Source: Collimonas sp. OK307
Lineage (GTDB): Bacteria > Pseudomonadota > Gammaproteobacteria > Burkholderiales > Burkholderiaceae_D
Reading direction: 5' to 3'
Assembly (NCBI RefSeq): GCF_900113705.1
Contig: NZ_FOQI01000013.1
Span: forward strand, 1 to 64,000
Length of the DNA stretch: 64,000 bases
Shown in pieces: positions 8,547-19,511 of the stretch; within the stretch, counting starts at the first letter, position 1; every line of letters begins with the position of its first letter. The position numbers and the translations under genes were made by a program. A model generated the notes under the pieces. It was given only the letters and a program-made list of their open reading frames with translations. It was not told the DNA's origin and made no database searches.

Positions 8547-9461
8547 TTACTGTTCGTAGCTAGGCAACCGCTTTTGCTCGTTGGCGTCAAACATCCTGTT
8601 TCTTAACTCTGCTATGGCGCCAGCATCGCTGAGTTTACTGCGTTCGGCGAGATATGCGCCAATCCGGCTTTTCCAGGCTGCTTCGTCCTGATCGACTTCC
8701 GCCATCCGCGCTGCGGCTTCCGGTGACAAGGCTGCGGCGCGCATACGATAGACGTCGTCCTCGCTTGCCCCCTGCTGCCGCATCTTGGCTGCAGTATCCT
8801 CCAGCTTGACGATTTTCAGAGGCGCCTCCCGGGATTCCCGCAATGCGGCCGGCATGGCCGCGTCCAGTGCGGCTAGCTTTTCCTGCTTTTGCGGCGCGCT
8901 CAGCGATTTATCCTGGGCGATTTCCATCCTTGCCAGTGTATCCGCGTCCTCGGTATCAACAAAGCCGAACATGCGCTTGCTTTCGGCCGGACTGAAAAAT
9001 CGGGCGCGCACTTCTTGCATTTTCTGCAAGCGGCCACGGATCGCCGCCAAGCCGTTGCCGGCCAGTTGCGGGTCTTTGTCCAACCCGACCAGAGCGGTTT
9101 TATAATCGATATAATTTCCCAGCAGACGTTTGGCTTCGGCAGCAGCAACCGGCTTCAGGCGTCGATCGAGTTCCTGTTCGATCTCCTTGCGGATGGCATC
9201 CAGCGGCTTTTCACCCACCGTGCTCAGATAGTAATCAAACAGACTTACCAGCTGGGCGTCAGCGACCAGTATATCGCCGGCAGTGACTTGAAGGTCGCCG
9301 TCGGGATGCGTTCCCTGCAGCGAGCGAACGAATGGGAAAAGATCTGGTTGCGCAGCAATTTTCGGGACTGGCGGTTCCTCATGCGTCATCAACATCGGAA
9401 CAAAAATGACGGCGGCCAAAGCCGCCGCCCCGACCCAGATGAATGGATGTCGGATTCCCAT
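8547..9461 (-). CDS. lifO: Lipase-specific foldase (lipase chaperone LifO)
   Basis: A 304-residue membrane-anchored steric chaperone that folds the secreted lipase encoded just upstream. One N-terminal helix (residues 8-25) anchors it in the inner membrane with the chaperone body in the periplasm. The body is rich in Glu, Ala, Arg and Leu helices, as expected for the foldase headpiece. The family motif RxxFDY(F/C)L(S/T)A appears as VSLFDYYLST at residues 72-81, so the normally conserved Arg is Val here. The gene starts 2 bp after the lipase stop codon, the usual lipA-lif order. Confidence 0.9.
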   Translation of the reverse strand: MGIRHPFIWVGAAALAAVIFVPMLMTHEEPPVPKIAAQPDLFPFVRSLQGTHPDGDLQVTAGDILVADAQLVSLFDYYLSTVGEKPLDAIRKEIEQELDRRLKPVAAAEAKRLLGNYIDYKTALVGLDKDPQLAGNGLAAIRGRLQKMQEVRARFFSPAESKRMFGFVDTEDADTLARMEIAQDKSLSAPQKQEKLAALDAAMPAALRESREAPLKIVKLEDTAAKMRQQGASEDDVYRMRAAALSPEAAARMAEVDQDEAAWKSRIGAYLAERSKLSDAGAIAELRNRMFDANEQKRLPSYEQ

Positions 9462-9463
9462 AT

Positions 9464-10826
<1,363 letters not shown>

Positions 10827-11507
10827 ATGAACTATAATGAATCACCATCGCCAAGGAAGGAAACCGGAGTGTCGTCCGAGAAAATAAAATCCGCAAAACC
10901 CGCACCACCCGCAAACCCCGAATCACCGCGCCGCGTGAAAGTAAAAAAAATCCTGTCCCCGGACGACTGGATCGATGCTGCAACCGAATTACTGATTAGT
11001 AAGAGCATCGATGCCGTGCGCGTTGAATCGCTGGCAAGAGAACTTGGCATTACGGTGGGAAGTTTCTACTATCACTTCAAGGATCGGAATGACCTGCTCT
11101 CGAAGTTGCTGAAAAGGTGGCATGAGAGGACCACGACGCAAGTCATCCGCACGTTCGAAGGACGCACATTTTCTGCAGACGGTGTTCTCGACGAAGTCCT
11201 GGCGCTGCCTTTTCACGGTCTCACCGCACGACGCGCGGCGATGATCGAATTTGCCATCAGGGCATGGTCGCGGCGCGACGATATGGCGCGGCAGGCTGTA
11301 CGCGAGGTGGATCAGCAACGGCTGACCTATTACAGCCAGGGGTTTCAGGAAATGGGATTTGGCAAATCGGAGGCCAGCAACCGTGCTTTTACGCTATATA
11401 GCTTTCAGCTGGCGCAGTCGTTATTGTGGGATCTGAGTGACGACAAAGCCAGAAAAAAACAACTGGGCTTTACCAAAGAATTGCTGCTGACTCCGCGTCG
11501 GAAATAG
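10827..11507 (+). CDS. TetR-family transcriptional regulator
   Basis: A one-component regulator with an N-terminal TetR helix-turn-helix; the recognition segment reads ESLARELGITVGSFYYHFKD, followed by a helical ligand domain. About 40 residues rich in Pro, Lys and Ser precede the DNA-binding domain, so the start is uncertain: I chose the ATG at 10827, preceded by AAGG, but an upstream ATG at 10794 or a GTG at 10869 are possible. It is divergent from lipA. The ligand is unknown; an acyl compound would suit lipase control, but that is only inference. Confidence 0.83.
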   Translation: MNYNESPSPRKETGVSSEKIKSAKPAPPANPESPRRVKVKKILSPDDWIDAATELLISKSIDAVRVESLARELGITVGSFYYHFKDRNDLLSKLLKRWHERTTTQVIRTFEGRTFSADGVLDEVLALPFHGLTARRAAMIEFAIRAWSRRDDMARQAVREVDQQRLTYYSQGFQEMGFGKSEASNRAFTLYSFQLAQSLLWDLSDDKARKKQLGFTKELLLTPRRK

Positions 11508-11539
11508 AGCTCTTCTCGAAAATGCCATCACAAAAGAAA

Positions 11540-11565
11540 ACGGCCACGCATCACGCCGTGGCCGT
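11540..11565 (-). terminator. Intrinsic terminator of pyruvate kinase gene
   Basis: ACGGCCACG pairs with CGTGGCCGT around an 8-nt loop; on the minus strand it is followed by a T-rich run (GTTTTCTTTT). It also separates the convergent tetR gene. Confidence 0.8.
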
Positions 11566-11585
11566 CGAATTTACAGGCTTGTGTT

Positions 11586-13007
11586 TTACTGCGGCCAGAC
11601 TTCCGCCAGGCGCAACAAGTTGGTGCTGCCCGACTGCCCGAACGGCATGCCGGCGGTGATGGCGATCTGGTCCCCGGCCTTGGCAAAACCTTCCTTGACG
11701 GCGGTCTCGCAAGCGGCCGTTACCATCTCGCTCTCGTTATGCACCTGGTCGCTGATGGTCGAATGCACGCCCCATACCAGCGCCAGCCGGCGCGCTGTGG
11801 ACAGCTTAGGCGTAATGCTGAGAATCGGCGCCATCGGCCGTTCACGCGCTGCGCGCAAGCTGGTGTGGCCGGAACTGGTGTAGGTCACCGTCGCCTTGGC
11901 GCCGATGATGCGGGTGACATCGCGCAAGGCCGAGCAGATGGCGTCACTACGGTTCGACAACGGCGCTTCGTGCTGCGCGTCCAGCATGTTCTGGTACAAA
12001 GGATCACGTTCAACTTCGGAGATGATGCGATCCATCATCGCCACCGCCGGCAGCGGATAAGCGCCGCTTGCCGATTCGGCTGACAACATCACGGCATCGG
12101 CGCCGTCGTAGATGGCGCTGGCGACGTCGGAGGTTTCAGCGCGGGTCGGCACCGGCGAAGTGATCATCGATTCCAGCATCTGGGTTGCGATCACGACCGG
12201 CTTGCCGTGCTGACGGCAGACGCGCATGATGCGCTTTTGCACGCCAGGTACGCGTTCAGGCGGCAACTCCACACCCAGGTCGCCACGGGCCACCATGATG
12301 GCGTCGGACACCTGGACGATCGCATCCAATTGTTCCAGCGCCGCCGGCTTCTCCAGTTTCGACAAGATGCTGGCCCGATCGCCGATCAGGTCACGCGCTT
12401 CCAATACGTCTTCCGGCCGTTGCACGAAGGACAGCGCAATCCAGTCGACGCCCAGTTCCAGCGCAAATTTCAAATCGCGCTTGTCTTTATCAGTCAGGGC
12501 CGGAATCGGCAAGACCGCATCCGGTACGTTGACGCCCTTGCGGTCCGACAGCGAACCGCTGTTGACCACGCGGGTGTGGATAGACTGACCATCGCAGGCC
12601 AGCACTTCCAGCCTTACCTTGCCATCATCCAGCAGCAATGACTGGCCAGCAGCGATCACCTCGAATAATTCCTGATGCGGCAGGTAGACACGTTGATTAT
12701 TCCCTGGCGTGTTGTTGCGGTCCAGCGTGAATTCCTGGCCGGCTTGCAGCGCTATCTTGCCATCGGCGAAAGTGCCGATGCGCAGCTTCGGTCCCTGCAG
12801 GTCGGCAAGGATGGCGATTGGGCGGCCGACGATTTTTTCGACGGCGCGTACGATGTCGTAGCGTTCCTGGTGATCGGCGTGGCTGCCATGGCTGAAGTTG
12901 AAACGGAAAACGTCGGCACCGGCTTCAAACAACGCCTGGATGGTTTTCTGATCCGCACTGGCGGGACCGAGCGTGGCGACGATTTTTGCTTTGCGTTGGC
13001 GGCGCAT
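11586..13007 (-). CDS. pyk: Pyruvate kinase
   Basis: A 473-residue cytoplasmic enzyme converting phosphoenolpyruvate and ADP to pyruvate and ATP. It starts with the family N-terminus (KIVATLGPAS), keeps the FNFSHGSH nucleotide-site segment, the Glu-containing SKLEKPAAL segment, the MVARGDLGVE metal/substrate motif and the TQMLESM helix, then the C-terminal regulatory domain. The gene lies at the 3' end of the glyoxylate-to-glycerate cluster, directly after glycerate kinase on the same strand (124-bp gap). This is logical, since 2-phosphoglycerate reaches pyruvate via enolase and this enzyme. It is probably a pathway-linked isozyme, but it may be the only one. Confidence 0.96.
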   Translation of the reverse strand: MRRQRKAKIVATLGPASADQKTIQALFEAGADVFRFNFSHGSHADHQERYDIVRAVEKIVGRPIAILADLQGPKLRIGTFADGKIALQAGQEFTLDRNNTPGNNQRVYLPHQELFEVIAAGQSLLLDDGKVRLEVLACDGQSIHTRVVNSGSLSDRKGVNVPDAVLPIPALTDKDKRDLKFALELGVDWIALSFVQRPEDVLEARDLIGDRASILSKLEKPAALEQLDAIVQVSDAIMVARGDLGVELPPERVPGVQKRIMRVCRQHGKPVVIATQMLESMITSPVPTRAETSDVASAIYDGADAVMLSAESASGAYPLPAVAMMDRIISEVERDPLYQNMLDAQHEAPLSNRSDAICSALRDVTRIIGAKATVTYTSSGHTSLRAARERPMAPILSITPKLSTARRLALVWGVHSTISDQVHNESEMVTAACETAVKEGFAKAGDQIAITAGMPFGQSGSTNLLRLAEVWPQ

Positions 13008-13131
13008 GATGAGCTTTCTGTAGAAGATCGACCAGCTGTCGACCAGTTGAGTGACAAGCGCTGGCCCGGAAAAGCTGCCGACGCAGGATTAAATAATTGC
13101 AGAGAATTGCTGAAAACCCGATCCCGCTCGA

Positions 13132-14418
13132 TCAGAGAATCACGATGGCCCGGAAATCGTTGACGTTGGTACGCGTCGGCCCGCTGACGACGAGGTCGCC
13201 GAGCGCACTGAAGAAACCGTAGCCGTCGTTGTTGTCCAGCATGGCGCGCGGACGCAGTCCCAGTTCCGCTGCCCTGCGCATCGAATCCGGCTGGTAGATG
13301 GCGCCGGCGTTATCTTCGGAGCCGTCGATGCCGTCGGTATCGCAGGCAATCGCGTGGATATCGGGGAAGCCGTCCAGGGCATTCGCCAGGCTCAGCAGGA
13401 ATTCTGCATTGCGGCCGCCGCGCCCTTTACCGCGCACGGTGACCGTGGTTTCGCCACCGGAAATGACGACGCACGGTTTGCTGAACGGTTGTCCGCGCCG
13501 CGCGATCTGGCGCGCCAGTGCCGCATGCGCCAAGCCGATATCGCGTGCTTCGCCTTCCATTTCGTCGGACAGGATATATGGTGTCAAGCCGGCAGCGACA
13601 GCGGTAGCAGCGGCAGCTTCCAAAGCGTCTTGCGCGGTGGCGATTACATAGTGCTGGTTACGTTCCAGGCGCGGGTCGCCGGGCTTGGGAGTTTCACCTG
13701 CGCCGGATTCGAGATGCTTGCGAATTGCTTCAGGTGTTTCAATATTGTATTTGCGCAGCACTGCCAGAGCTTCGGCACAAGTGGTTGCATCTGGCAAGGT
13801 CGGGCCGCTGGCGATGATGCCGGGATCGTCGCCCGGGATATCGGAAATCATCAGTGTCACGACTCGTGCCGGGGCGCAGGCCAGCGCCAGCCGGCCGCCT
13901 TTGATGGCGGACAGATGCTTGCGCACGCAATTCATTTCAAAAATATTGGCGCCGCTTTTCAGCAAGGCTTTGTTGATGGCTTGTTTCTGTTCGAGGGTAA
14001 TGCCTTCGGCCGGCAATGCCAGCAAGGCCGAGCCACCGCCGGAAATCAGGCACAGCACCAGATCGTCTGCAGTCAAGCCCTGGACCAGTTCCAGCATGCG
14101 GGCCGCCGCTTTGCGCCCGGCTTCATCCGGCACCGGATGAGAAGCCTCAACCACTTCGATCCGTTTGCAGTCGGCGCCGTGGGCGTAACGCGTCACCACC
14201 AAACCGGACATCTCGCCTTGCCAATGATCTTCTACCGCTTTGGCCATCGCTGCTGCGCCTTTACCGGCGCCGATCACCAGGGTGCGTCCCTTGCCCGACG
14301 GCGCCGGGATCTTGGCCAGGTATTCTGGCAGGCATTTGGCGGCGCTGACGGCGTCGACCGCGGCCTGGTACATGTCGAGGAGGAGCTGGCGGGGTTTGAT
14401 GCTATTGGCGGTAGTCAT
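13132..14418 (-). CDS. ttuD: Glycerate 2-kinase (MOFRL/TtuD family)
   Basis: A 428-residue protein of the GckA/TtuD family, often mislabelled hydroxypyruvate reductase. Visible markers are a Gly-rich N-terminal segment (VIGAGKGAAAMAKA), SGGGSALL near residue 124, and the C-terminal MOFRL region (VISGGETTVTVRGKGRGGRN, then ACDTDGIDG and AGAIY). It phosphorylates D-glycerate produced by the tartronate semialdehyde reductase encoded upstream on the same strand. Gcl, Hyi, GlxR and TtuD are ordered along one strand as in the bacterial glycerate pathway. The start ATG is at 14418. Confidence 0.92.
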   Translation of the reverse strand: MTTANSIKPRQLLLDMYQAAVDAVSAAKCLPEYLAKIPAPSGKGRTLVIGAGKGAAAMAKAVEDHWQGEMSGLVVTRYAHGADCKRIEVVEASHPVPDEAGRKAAARMLELVQGLTADDLVLCLISGGGSALLALPAEGITLEQKQAINKALLKSGANIFEMNCVRKHLSAIKGGRLALACAPARVVTLMISDIPGDDPGIIASGPTLPDATTCAEALAVLRKYNIETPEAIRKHLESGAGETPKPGDPRLERNQHYVIATAQDALEAAAATAVAAGLTPYILSDEMEGEARDIGLAHAALARQIARRGQPFSKPCVVISGGETTVTVRGKGRGGRNAEFLLSLANALDGFPDIHAIACDTDGIDGSEDNAGAIYQPDSMRRAAELGLRPRAMLDNNDGYGFFSALGDLVVSGPTRTNVNDFRAIVIL

Positions 14419-14535
14419 GCTGTGTACCTTGATATATGCGCTTGCTTGATAGATGCAGCGGAGTGTCTCTAAAAATTCTTGTATTTATTCGGGTATTGCC
14501 AATGCGGTTTAACTTTTTAAAACGATAACAGATAT

Positions 14536-14568
14536 TGCGGGTCGAAGTGCAGCGTGTTCCGACCCGCA
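14536..14568. other. Stem-loop between glxR and ttuD
   Basis: TGCGGGTCG and CGACCCGCA (9-bp arms, 15-nt loop) lie in the 190-bp gap between the two genes. There is no T-run on the minus strand, so partial termination or mRNA-end protection is more likely than full termination. A short sequence, TTTTTGACTCAAG-like, is repeated to its right (14569-14601). Confidence 0.5.
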
Positions 14569-14608
14569 GTTTTGACTCAAGCCGATGTTTTTGACTCAAG
14601 ACAATATC

Positions 14609-15496
14609 TTACGCCTTCGCGATTTCATGGTTCGACATGATTTCAATCGCGCGGCACAGCGCCGAGTGATCGAGGCCGCTCAAGCCGTTGGCTGCGCAGG
14701 AATTCATCAGTTCTTGCGCTACCGCGGTGTTCGGCAGCGACACGCCCAACGCCTTGGCGCCTTGCAAGGCCAGGTTCAAATCCTTCTGATGCAGTTCGAT
14801 GCGGAAGCCTGGATTGAAAGTCCGTTTTACCATGCGCTCGCCATGTACTTCCAGAATCCGCGATGCTGCAAAGCCGCCCATCAAAGCCTGGCGTACACGC
14901 GCCGGATCGGCACCTGCCTTGGAAGCGAACAGCAACGCTTCAGCTACCGCCTGGATGTTCAGCGCAACGATGATCTGGTTCGCCACCTTAGTGGTTTGAC
15001 CGTCGCCATTGCCGCCGACCAGGGTAATGTTCTTACCCATCAGTTCGAACAAAGCCTTGGCATCGTTGAACGCGCCTTCGGAACCGCCGACCATGATCGT
15101 CAGCGATGCCGCCTTGGCGCCGACTTCGCCGCCGGAGACCGGCGCGTCCAGGTATTCGCAACCCAGGGCGTTGATCTTCTTGGCGAAACCCTTGGTAGCG
15201 ATCGGCGAAATCGAGCTCATGTCGATCACGATCTTGCCGGCGGTCAGGCCTTCGGCAACTCCCTTTTCGGCGAACAGTACTGCTTCAACGTGCGGGGTAT
15301 CCGGCACCATGATGATGATGATGTCAGCACGCTTGGCGACTTCGGCGCCGGAGGTACAGACGGTCGCACCGCCGTCGATCAGCGCTGCCGGTGGATTCTT
15401 CTGGTCATGCAGATACAGTTTGTGGCCGCCGCGCTGCAGGTTTTCCGCCATTGGCGCGCCCATGATGCCGAGTCCGATAAAACCAACTTTTGCCAT
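14609..15496 (-). CDS. glxR: Tartronate semialdehyde reductase (2-hydroxy-3-oxopropionate reductase)
   Basis: A 295-residue beta-hydroxyacid dehydrogenase. The N-terminal Rossmann motif GFIGLGIMGAPMAEN, the substrate-site DAPVSGGEVGA near residue 118 and the catalytic Lys segment GDGQTTKVANQ near residue 165 are all present. It reduces tartronate semialdehyde to D-glycerate with NAD(P)H. It is encoded between the hydroxypyruvate isomerase and glycerate kinase genes. The ATG at 15496 has a good ribosome site (CGGAG). The family is close to 3-hydroxyisobutyrate dehydrogenase, but the operon decides in favour of GlxR. Confidence 0.94.
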   Translation of the reverse strand: MAKVGFIGLGIMGAPMAENLQRGGHKLYLHDQKNPPAALIDGGATVCTSGAEVAKRADIIIIMVPDTPHVEAVLFAEKGVAEGLTAGKIVIDMSSISPIATKGFAKKINALGCEYLDAPVSGGEVGAKAASLTIMVGGSEGAFNDAKALFELMGKNITLVGGNGDGQTTKVANQIIVALNIQAVAEALLFASKAGADPARVRQALMGGFAASRILEVHGERMVKRTFNPGFRIELHQKDLNLALQGAKALGVSLPNTAVAQELMNSCAANGLSGLDHSALCRAIEIMSNHEIAKA

Positions 15497-15533
15497 GATT
15501 ATTTCTCCGTAATTTTAAAAATGTCTAAACCTG

Positions 15534-16313
15534 TCAAACGCCGTGCGCAGCGCGCCAGCCCAAACCCTCGACGGTGCCGGCCTTCGGCTTGTATTCGCAG
15601 CCGATCCAGCCGTCGTAGCCGATTTCATCGAGGAACTTGAACAGATAGTGATAATTGATTTCGCCTGTGCCCGGCTCAAAACGACCCGGATTGTCCGCCA
15701 GCTGCACATGCTTGATTTGCGACAGGTTGGCCTTGATGGTGTTAGCCAGTTCGCCTTCCATGCGCTGCATGTGATAGATGTCGTATTGCACAAACAGGTT
15801 GCTGGAACCGGTAGCCTTGATCAACTCCAGCGCCTGATGCGTTCCGGTCAGGAAGAAGCCCGGAATGTCGAAGCTGTTGATCGGTTCGATCAGCAAACGG
15901 ATGCCTGCAGCCTGCAACTTGTCGGCAGCAAATTTCAGATTGCTGATCACAGTGGCACGCGCCAGCTCGGCGCTGACGCCGGCGGGGACGATGCCGACCA
16001 GGCAGTTCAACTGTTTGACGTTCAGCACCTTGGCATAACGAATCGCGTCGTCGACACCTTGCTGGAATTCGCTGACGCGATCCGGGTGGCAAGCGATACC
16101 ACGCTCGCCGGCTTCCCAGTTACCCGCTGGCAGATTGTGCAAGACCAGCTCGAGGCCGTTAGTGCTCAATTTGTCAGCCAGTTGCTCGGCGCGGAACGCA
16201 TACGGGAACAGGAATTCGACTCCCTTGAACCCGGCCTTGGCTGCAGCATCGAAGCGGTCCAGGAACGACAGCTCGGTGAACAGCATGGTCAGGTTAGCGG
16301 CTAGTTTTGTCAT
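15534..16313 (-). CDS. hyi: Hydroxypyruvate isomerase
   Basis: A 259-residue TIM-barrel isomerase of the Hyi/OtnI family that interconverts hydroxypyruvate and tartronate semialdehyde. The N-terminus (KLAANLTMLFTELSFLDRF) and [11 protein letters not shown] are typical, as are the metal-ligand segments LIEPINSFDIPGF, FVQYDIYHMQR and GCEYKP. The start has AGGAG in front of it. It lies 18 bp downstream of gcl and upstream of glxR, so co-transcription is expected. A paralogue (otnI) occurs at 47357-48145 in the tetronate operon. Confidence 0.94.
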   Translation of the reverse strand: MTKLAANLTMLFTELSFLDRFDAAAKAGFKGVEFLFPYAFRAEQLADKLSTNGLELVLHNLPAGNWEAGERGIACHPDRVSEFQQGVDDAIRYAKVLNVKQLNCLVGIVPAGVSAELARATVISNLKFAADKLQAAGIRLLIEPINSFDIPGFFLTGTHQALELIKATGSSNLFVQYDIYHMQRMEGELANTIKANLSQIKHVQLADNPGRFEPGTGEINYHYLFKFLDEIGYDGWIGCEYKPKAGTVEGLGWRAAHGV

Positions 16314-16331
16314 GTCATCTCTCCTGAAAAA

Positions 16332-18107
16332 TCAGTCCAGCAAGGATACGGCGGTTGGTGCATGGCTGCGCTCCGTTGCCAGCTCTTCGAACTCGTTGAT
16401 GTTGTCGATCTCGGTGCCCATCGAAACGTTGGTTACACGTTCCAGGATGATTTCCACCACCACCGGCACGCGGAATTCCTTCATCCAGCGCTTGGCTTGT
16501 GCGAAGGCATCCTGGATGCCGTTCGGATCTGTCACGCGGATTGCCTTGCAACCCAAACCTTCAACTACAGCGATGTGGTCAACGCCGTAGCCGTTGAGTT
16601 CCGGTGCATTGATGTTTTCAAACGCCAGTTGTACGCAATAGTCCATCTCGAAGCCGCGTTGCGCCTGACGGATCAAGCCGAGGTATGAATTGTTCACCAC
16701 GACATGTATATAAGGCAGGTTGAACTGCGCGCCTACCGCCAATTCTTCGATCATGAACTGGAAGTCGTAATCGCCGGAAATCGCCACCACTTCGCGTTTC
16801 GGATCGGCGACGCAAACACCCAGTGCTGCGGGAATAGTCCAGCCCAAAGGACCGGCCTGGCCGCAGTTGATCCAGTGACGAGCGTGGTACACGTGCAGGA
16901 ATTGCGCTGCAGCGATTTGCGACAAGCCGATGGTGCTGACGTAGCAGGTATCGCGGCCGAAAGCCTTGTTCATTTCTTCGTAGACGCGTTGCGGCTTGAC
17001 CGGCACGTTTTCGAAATGGGTGCGACGCTGCATGGTGCGCTTGCGCTCCTGGCACTCGCCCAACCAAGCCGAACGGTCTGGCAATTTGCCGGCTGCTTTC
17101 AATTCTTTCGCGATTTCGACGAACAAGGTCAATGCTGCCTTAGCGTCCGACACGATGCCGTAGTCCGGACCGAACACGCGGCCGATCTGGGTCGGTTCGA
17201 TATCGACGTGGACGAACTTGCGGCCCTTGGTGAACACTTCCACCGAACCGGTATGGCGATTCGCCCAACGATTGCCGATGCCGAGCACGAAATCGGATGC
17301 CAACATGGTGGCGTTGCCGTAACGGTGGCTGGTTTGCAAACCGACCATACCGGCCATTTGCGGGTGATCGTCAGGGATTGCACCCCAAGCCATCAAAGTC
17401 GGGATCACCGGCACGCCAGTTAATTCCGCGAATTCCACGGCCAGATCAGCAGCATCGGCATTGATCACGCCGCCGCCGATAGTCAGCAATGGACGCTCTG
17501 CTTCGTTCAGCATGGTCAAGGCTTTTTCGATCTGCGCACGCGATGCGGTCGGCTTATAGACGGACAAAGGCTCGTAAGTGTCCGGATCGAATTCGATCTC
17601 TGCCATTTGCACATCGAAAGGCATGTCGATCAAGACCGGGCCTGGACGGCCGGAACGCATGATGTGGAAAGCTTGCTGGAATACACGTGGCAACAAGGCC
17701 GGCTCACGTACCGTGACAGCCCATTTGGTGACTGGCTTGGCGATGGATTCGATATCGACCGCCTGGAAGTCTTCCTTGTACAGACGAGCGCGCGGCGCCT
17801 GGCCGGTAATGCACAAGATTGGAATCGAATCGGCCTGGGCCGAATACAGGCCAGTGATCATGTCGGTGCCGGCCGGGCCGGAAGTACCGATACAGATACC
17901 GATATTGCCTGGATTGGCGCGGGTGTAGCCTTCAGCCATGTGCGATGCGCCTTCAACATGGCGCGCCAGCGTGTGCTCGATCCCGCCATGCCGTTTCATT
18001 GCAGAGTAGAACGGGTTAATTGCGGCACCCGGCACGCCAAAGGCTTGTGTACAGCCCTCTTTTGCCAAAACGTGCATTACTGCGTCTACTGCCTTCATCT
18101 TTGCCAT
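16332..18107 (-). CDS. gcl: Glyoxylate carboligase (tartronate-semialdehyde synthase)
   Basis: A 591-residue thiamine diphosphate enzyme that joins two glyoxylates to tartronate semialdehyde and CO2. It has the N-terminal PYR domain ([14 protein letters not shown]), in which the usual catalytic Glu is replaced, as is characteristic of Gcl, a central FAD-type domain and a C-terminal PP domain with [17 protein letters not shown] as the metal-binding segment. Length matches the family. The ATG follows GGAGG. It is the first gene of the minus-strand glyoxylate operon and is divergent from a LysR gene with a palindrome between them. Confidence 0.96.
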   Translation of the reverse strand: MAKMKAVDAVMHVLAKEGCTQAFGVPGAAINPFYSAMKRHGGIEHTLARHVEGASHMAEGYTRANPGNIGICIGTSGPAGTDMITGLYSAQADSIPILCITGQAPRARLYKEDFQAVDIESIAKPVTKWAVTVREPALLPRVFQQAFHIMRSGRPGPVLIDMPFDVQMAEIEFDPDTYEPLSVYKPTASRAQIEKALTMLNEAERPLLTIGGGVINADAADLAVEFAELTGVPVIPTLMAWGAIPDDHPQMAGMVGLQTSHRYGNATMLASDFVLGIGNRWANRHTGSVEVFTKGRKFVHVDIEPTQIGRVFGPDYGIVSDAKAALTLFVEIAKELKAAGKLPDRSAWLGECQERKRTMQRRTHFENVPVKPQRVYEEMNKAFGRDTCYVSTIGLSQIAAAQFLHVYHARHWINCGQAGPLGWTIPAALGVCVADPKREVVAISGDYDFQFMIEELAVGAQFNLPYIHVVVNNSYLGLIRQAQRGFEMDYCVQLAFENINAPELNGYGVDHIAVVEGLGCKAIRVTDPNGIQDAFAQAKRWMKEFRVPVVVEIILERVTNVSMGTEIDNINEFEELATERSHAPTAVSLLD

Positions 18108-18274
18108 GTTGCCTCCGAGTTACTAAATGTGAATTATTGCCAATGCGTCATTGCCACTGCCTGCGGCTCGCCCTCGCCGACTCTCGTTTTTCATTTCCGC
18201 TTGGTACGCTACGGATCGATAGATAACTGAGAGATAGCCAAAGACTGCCGAGTGGATGAAGCACATGCTATAAC

Positions 18275-18304
18275 CAAACATATTGTTTGATAAGAAGACA
18301 AACA
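18275..18304. promoter_or_regulatory. Candidate LysR operator upstream of gcl
   Basis: A perfect palindrome CAAACA-TAT-TGTTTG (18275-18289) is followed 24 bp later by another CAAACA half-site (18299-18304). It lies between divergent gcl and the LysR gene, close to a plausible minus-strand -10 (TATAGC). Binding by the adjacent LysR protein is inference. Confidence 0.5.
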
Positions 18305-18392
18305 ATCGTTTTATTCGATACGTGAAGTATGGAATACTAGAAAAGTGGCATAATGCAAATAATCGGGATATAGGTCACTAAGCGGGCGAGAC

Positions 18393-19301
18393 ATGGACAA
18401 ACTCAAACAGATCGAAGCATTCGTCAGCGTGGTCGAGAAAGGCAGCCTGGCAGGCGCGGCGCTGGAGCAAAACATCACTCCTGTGATGCTGGGACGGCGC
18501 ATCGACGCGCTGGAAAAACGGCTGGGCACCAAGCTGATGCACCGTACTACCCGCCACCTCACATTGACCGAGCAAGGCACGGTATTCCTCGACCATTGCC
18601 GCAAACTGCTGACCGAACTGGATATCGCCGAGAAGATCATTTCGGAAGGCCGGCACAAGGCCACCGGCCATCTGGTGGTATCGGCGCCGGCGGCATTCGG
18701 GCGTAAACACGTGGCGCCGCATGCGCCCGCCTTCATCGCCACCAATCCTGAAGTACAGATTTCTTTCAACCTGACCGACCGCGTGGTCGACCTGGTGCGC
18801 GAAGGCTATGACATCAGTATCCGCATCGGCGGCGCGATTGACCCGAATTTCGTTGCGGTCAAGCTGGCCAGCAACCGGCGCGTGGTGTGCGGCACGCCGG
18901 AATACTTTCATCGCAACGGCATTCCTAAAACACTAGAAGACATCGCCAGCCACAATTGCCTGTCCTTTAATCTGCAAGGCGGCCAGCAGCGCGGCTGGTA
19001 TTTCCAGCAAGGCGGCAAGCCGGTAATCATCAAGACTGCAGGCAACCTGGATTGCAACGACGGCGAGTTGCTGCATCGCTGGGTCAGTGAAGGTTTGGGG
19101 CTGGGGTGGCGCTCGACCTGGGAAATCGAATCGCAATTGGCATCGGGTGAATTGCTGACGGTATTGGACGAATTTGCGCTGCCGCATTACGACATCATGG
19201 CGGTCTATCCGCAACAGCGCCATTTGCCGGCGAAGGTGCGTTTCTTTATCGATCGCCTGAAGTCGATCTATGCGCAGCCGGATTATTGGAGCAAGGGCTG
19301 A
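18393..19301 (+). CDS. LysR-family regulator of the glyoxylate operon
   Basis: A 302-residue LysR protein with an N-terminal winged helix (residues 1-60; DALEKRLGTKLMHRTTRHLT) and an effector domain of the DmlR/CrgA-like branch (GHLVVSAPAAFGRKHVAP). It is divergent from gcl, so it most likely controls the gcl-hyi-glxR-ttuD-pyk genes in response to glyoxylate or a related acid. The start agrees with the family N-terminus. The effector is not known. Confidence 0.88.
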   Translation: MDKLKQIEAFVSVVEKGSLAGAALEQNITPVMLGRRIDALEKRLGTKLMHRTTRHLTLTEQGTVFLDHCRKLLTELDIAEKIISEGRHKATGHLVVSAPAAFGRKHVAPHAPAFIATNPEVQISFNLTDRVVDLVREGYDISIRIGGAIDPNFVAVKLASNRRVVCGTPEYFHRNGIPKTLEDIASHNCLSFNLQGGQQRGWYFQQGGKPVIIKTAGNLDCNDGELLHRWVSEGLGLGWRSTWEIESQLASGELLTVLDEFALPHYDIMAVYPQQRHLPAKVRFFIDRLKSIYAQPDYWSKG

Positions 19302-19511
19302 AAAAACTGAAAAATGCAGGTCGATGGATAAAAACGTCATTTCCCTGAATTTCCTTGATGCAATCCGGAAACCGATTTCGCGCTGAGTTGTCGAATATAG
19401 TCAACCGAGCCAGTCTCGACATCGTTTTAGTGTGGTGTAACGCACATACGCAACACGACGAAGTACTACACTGACTACATTGAATATTCCAACTCATACA
19501 ACGAGGCAGTT

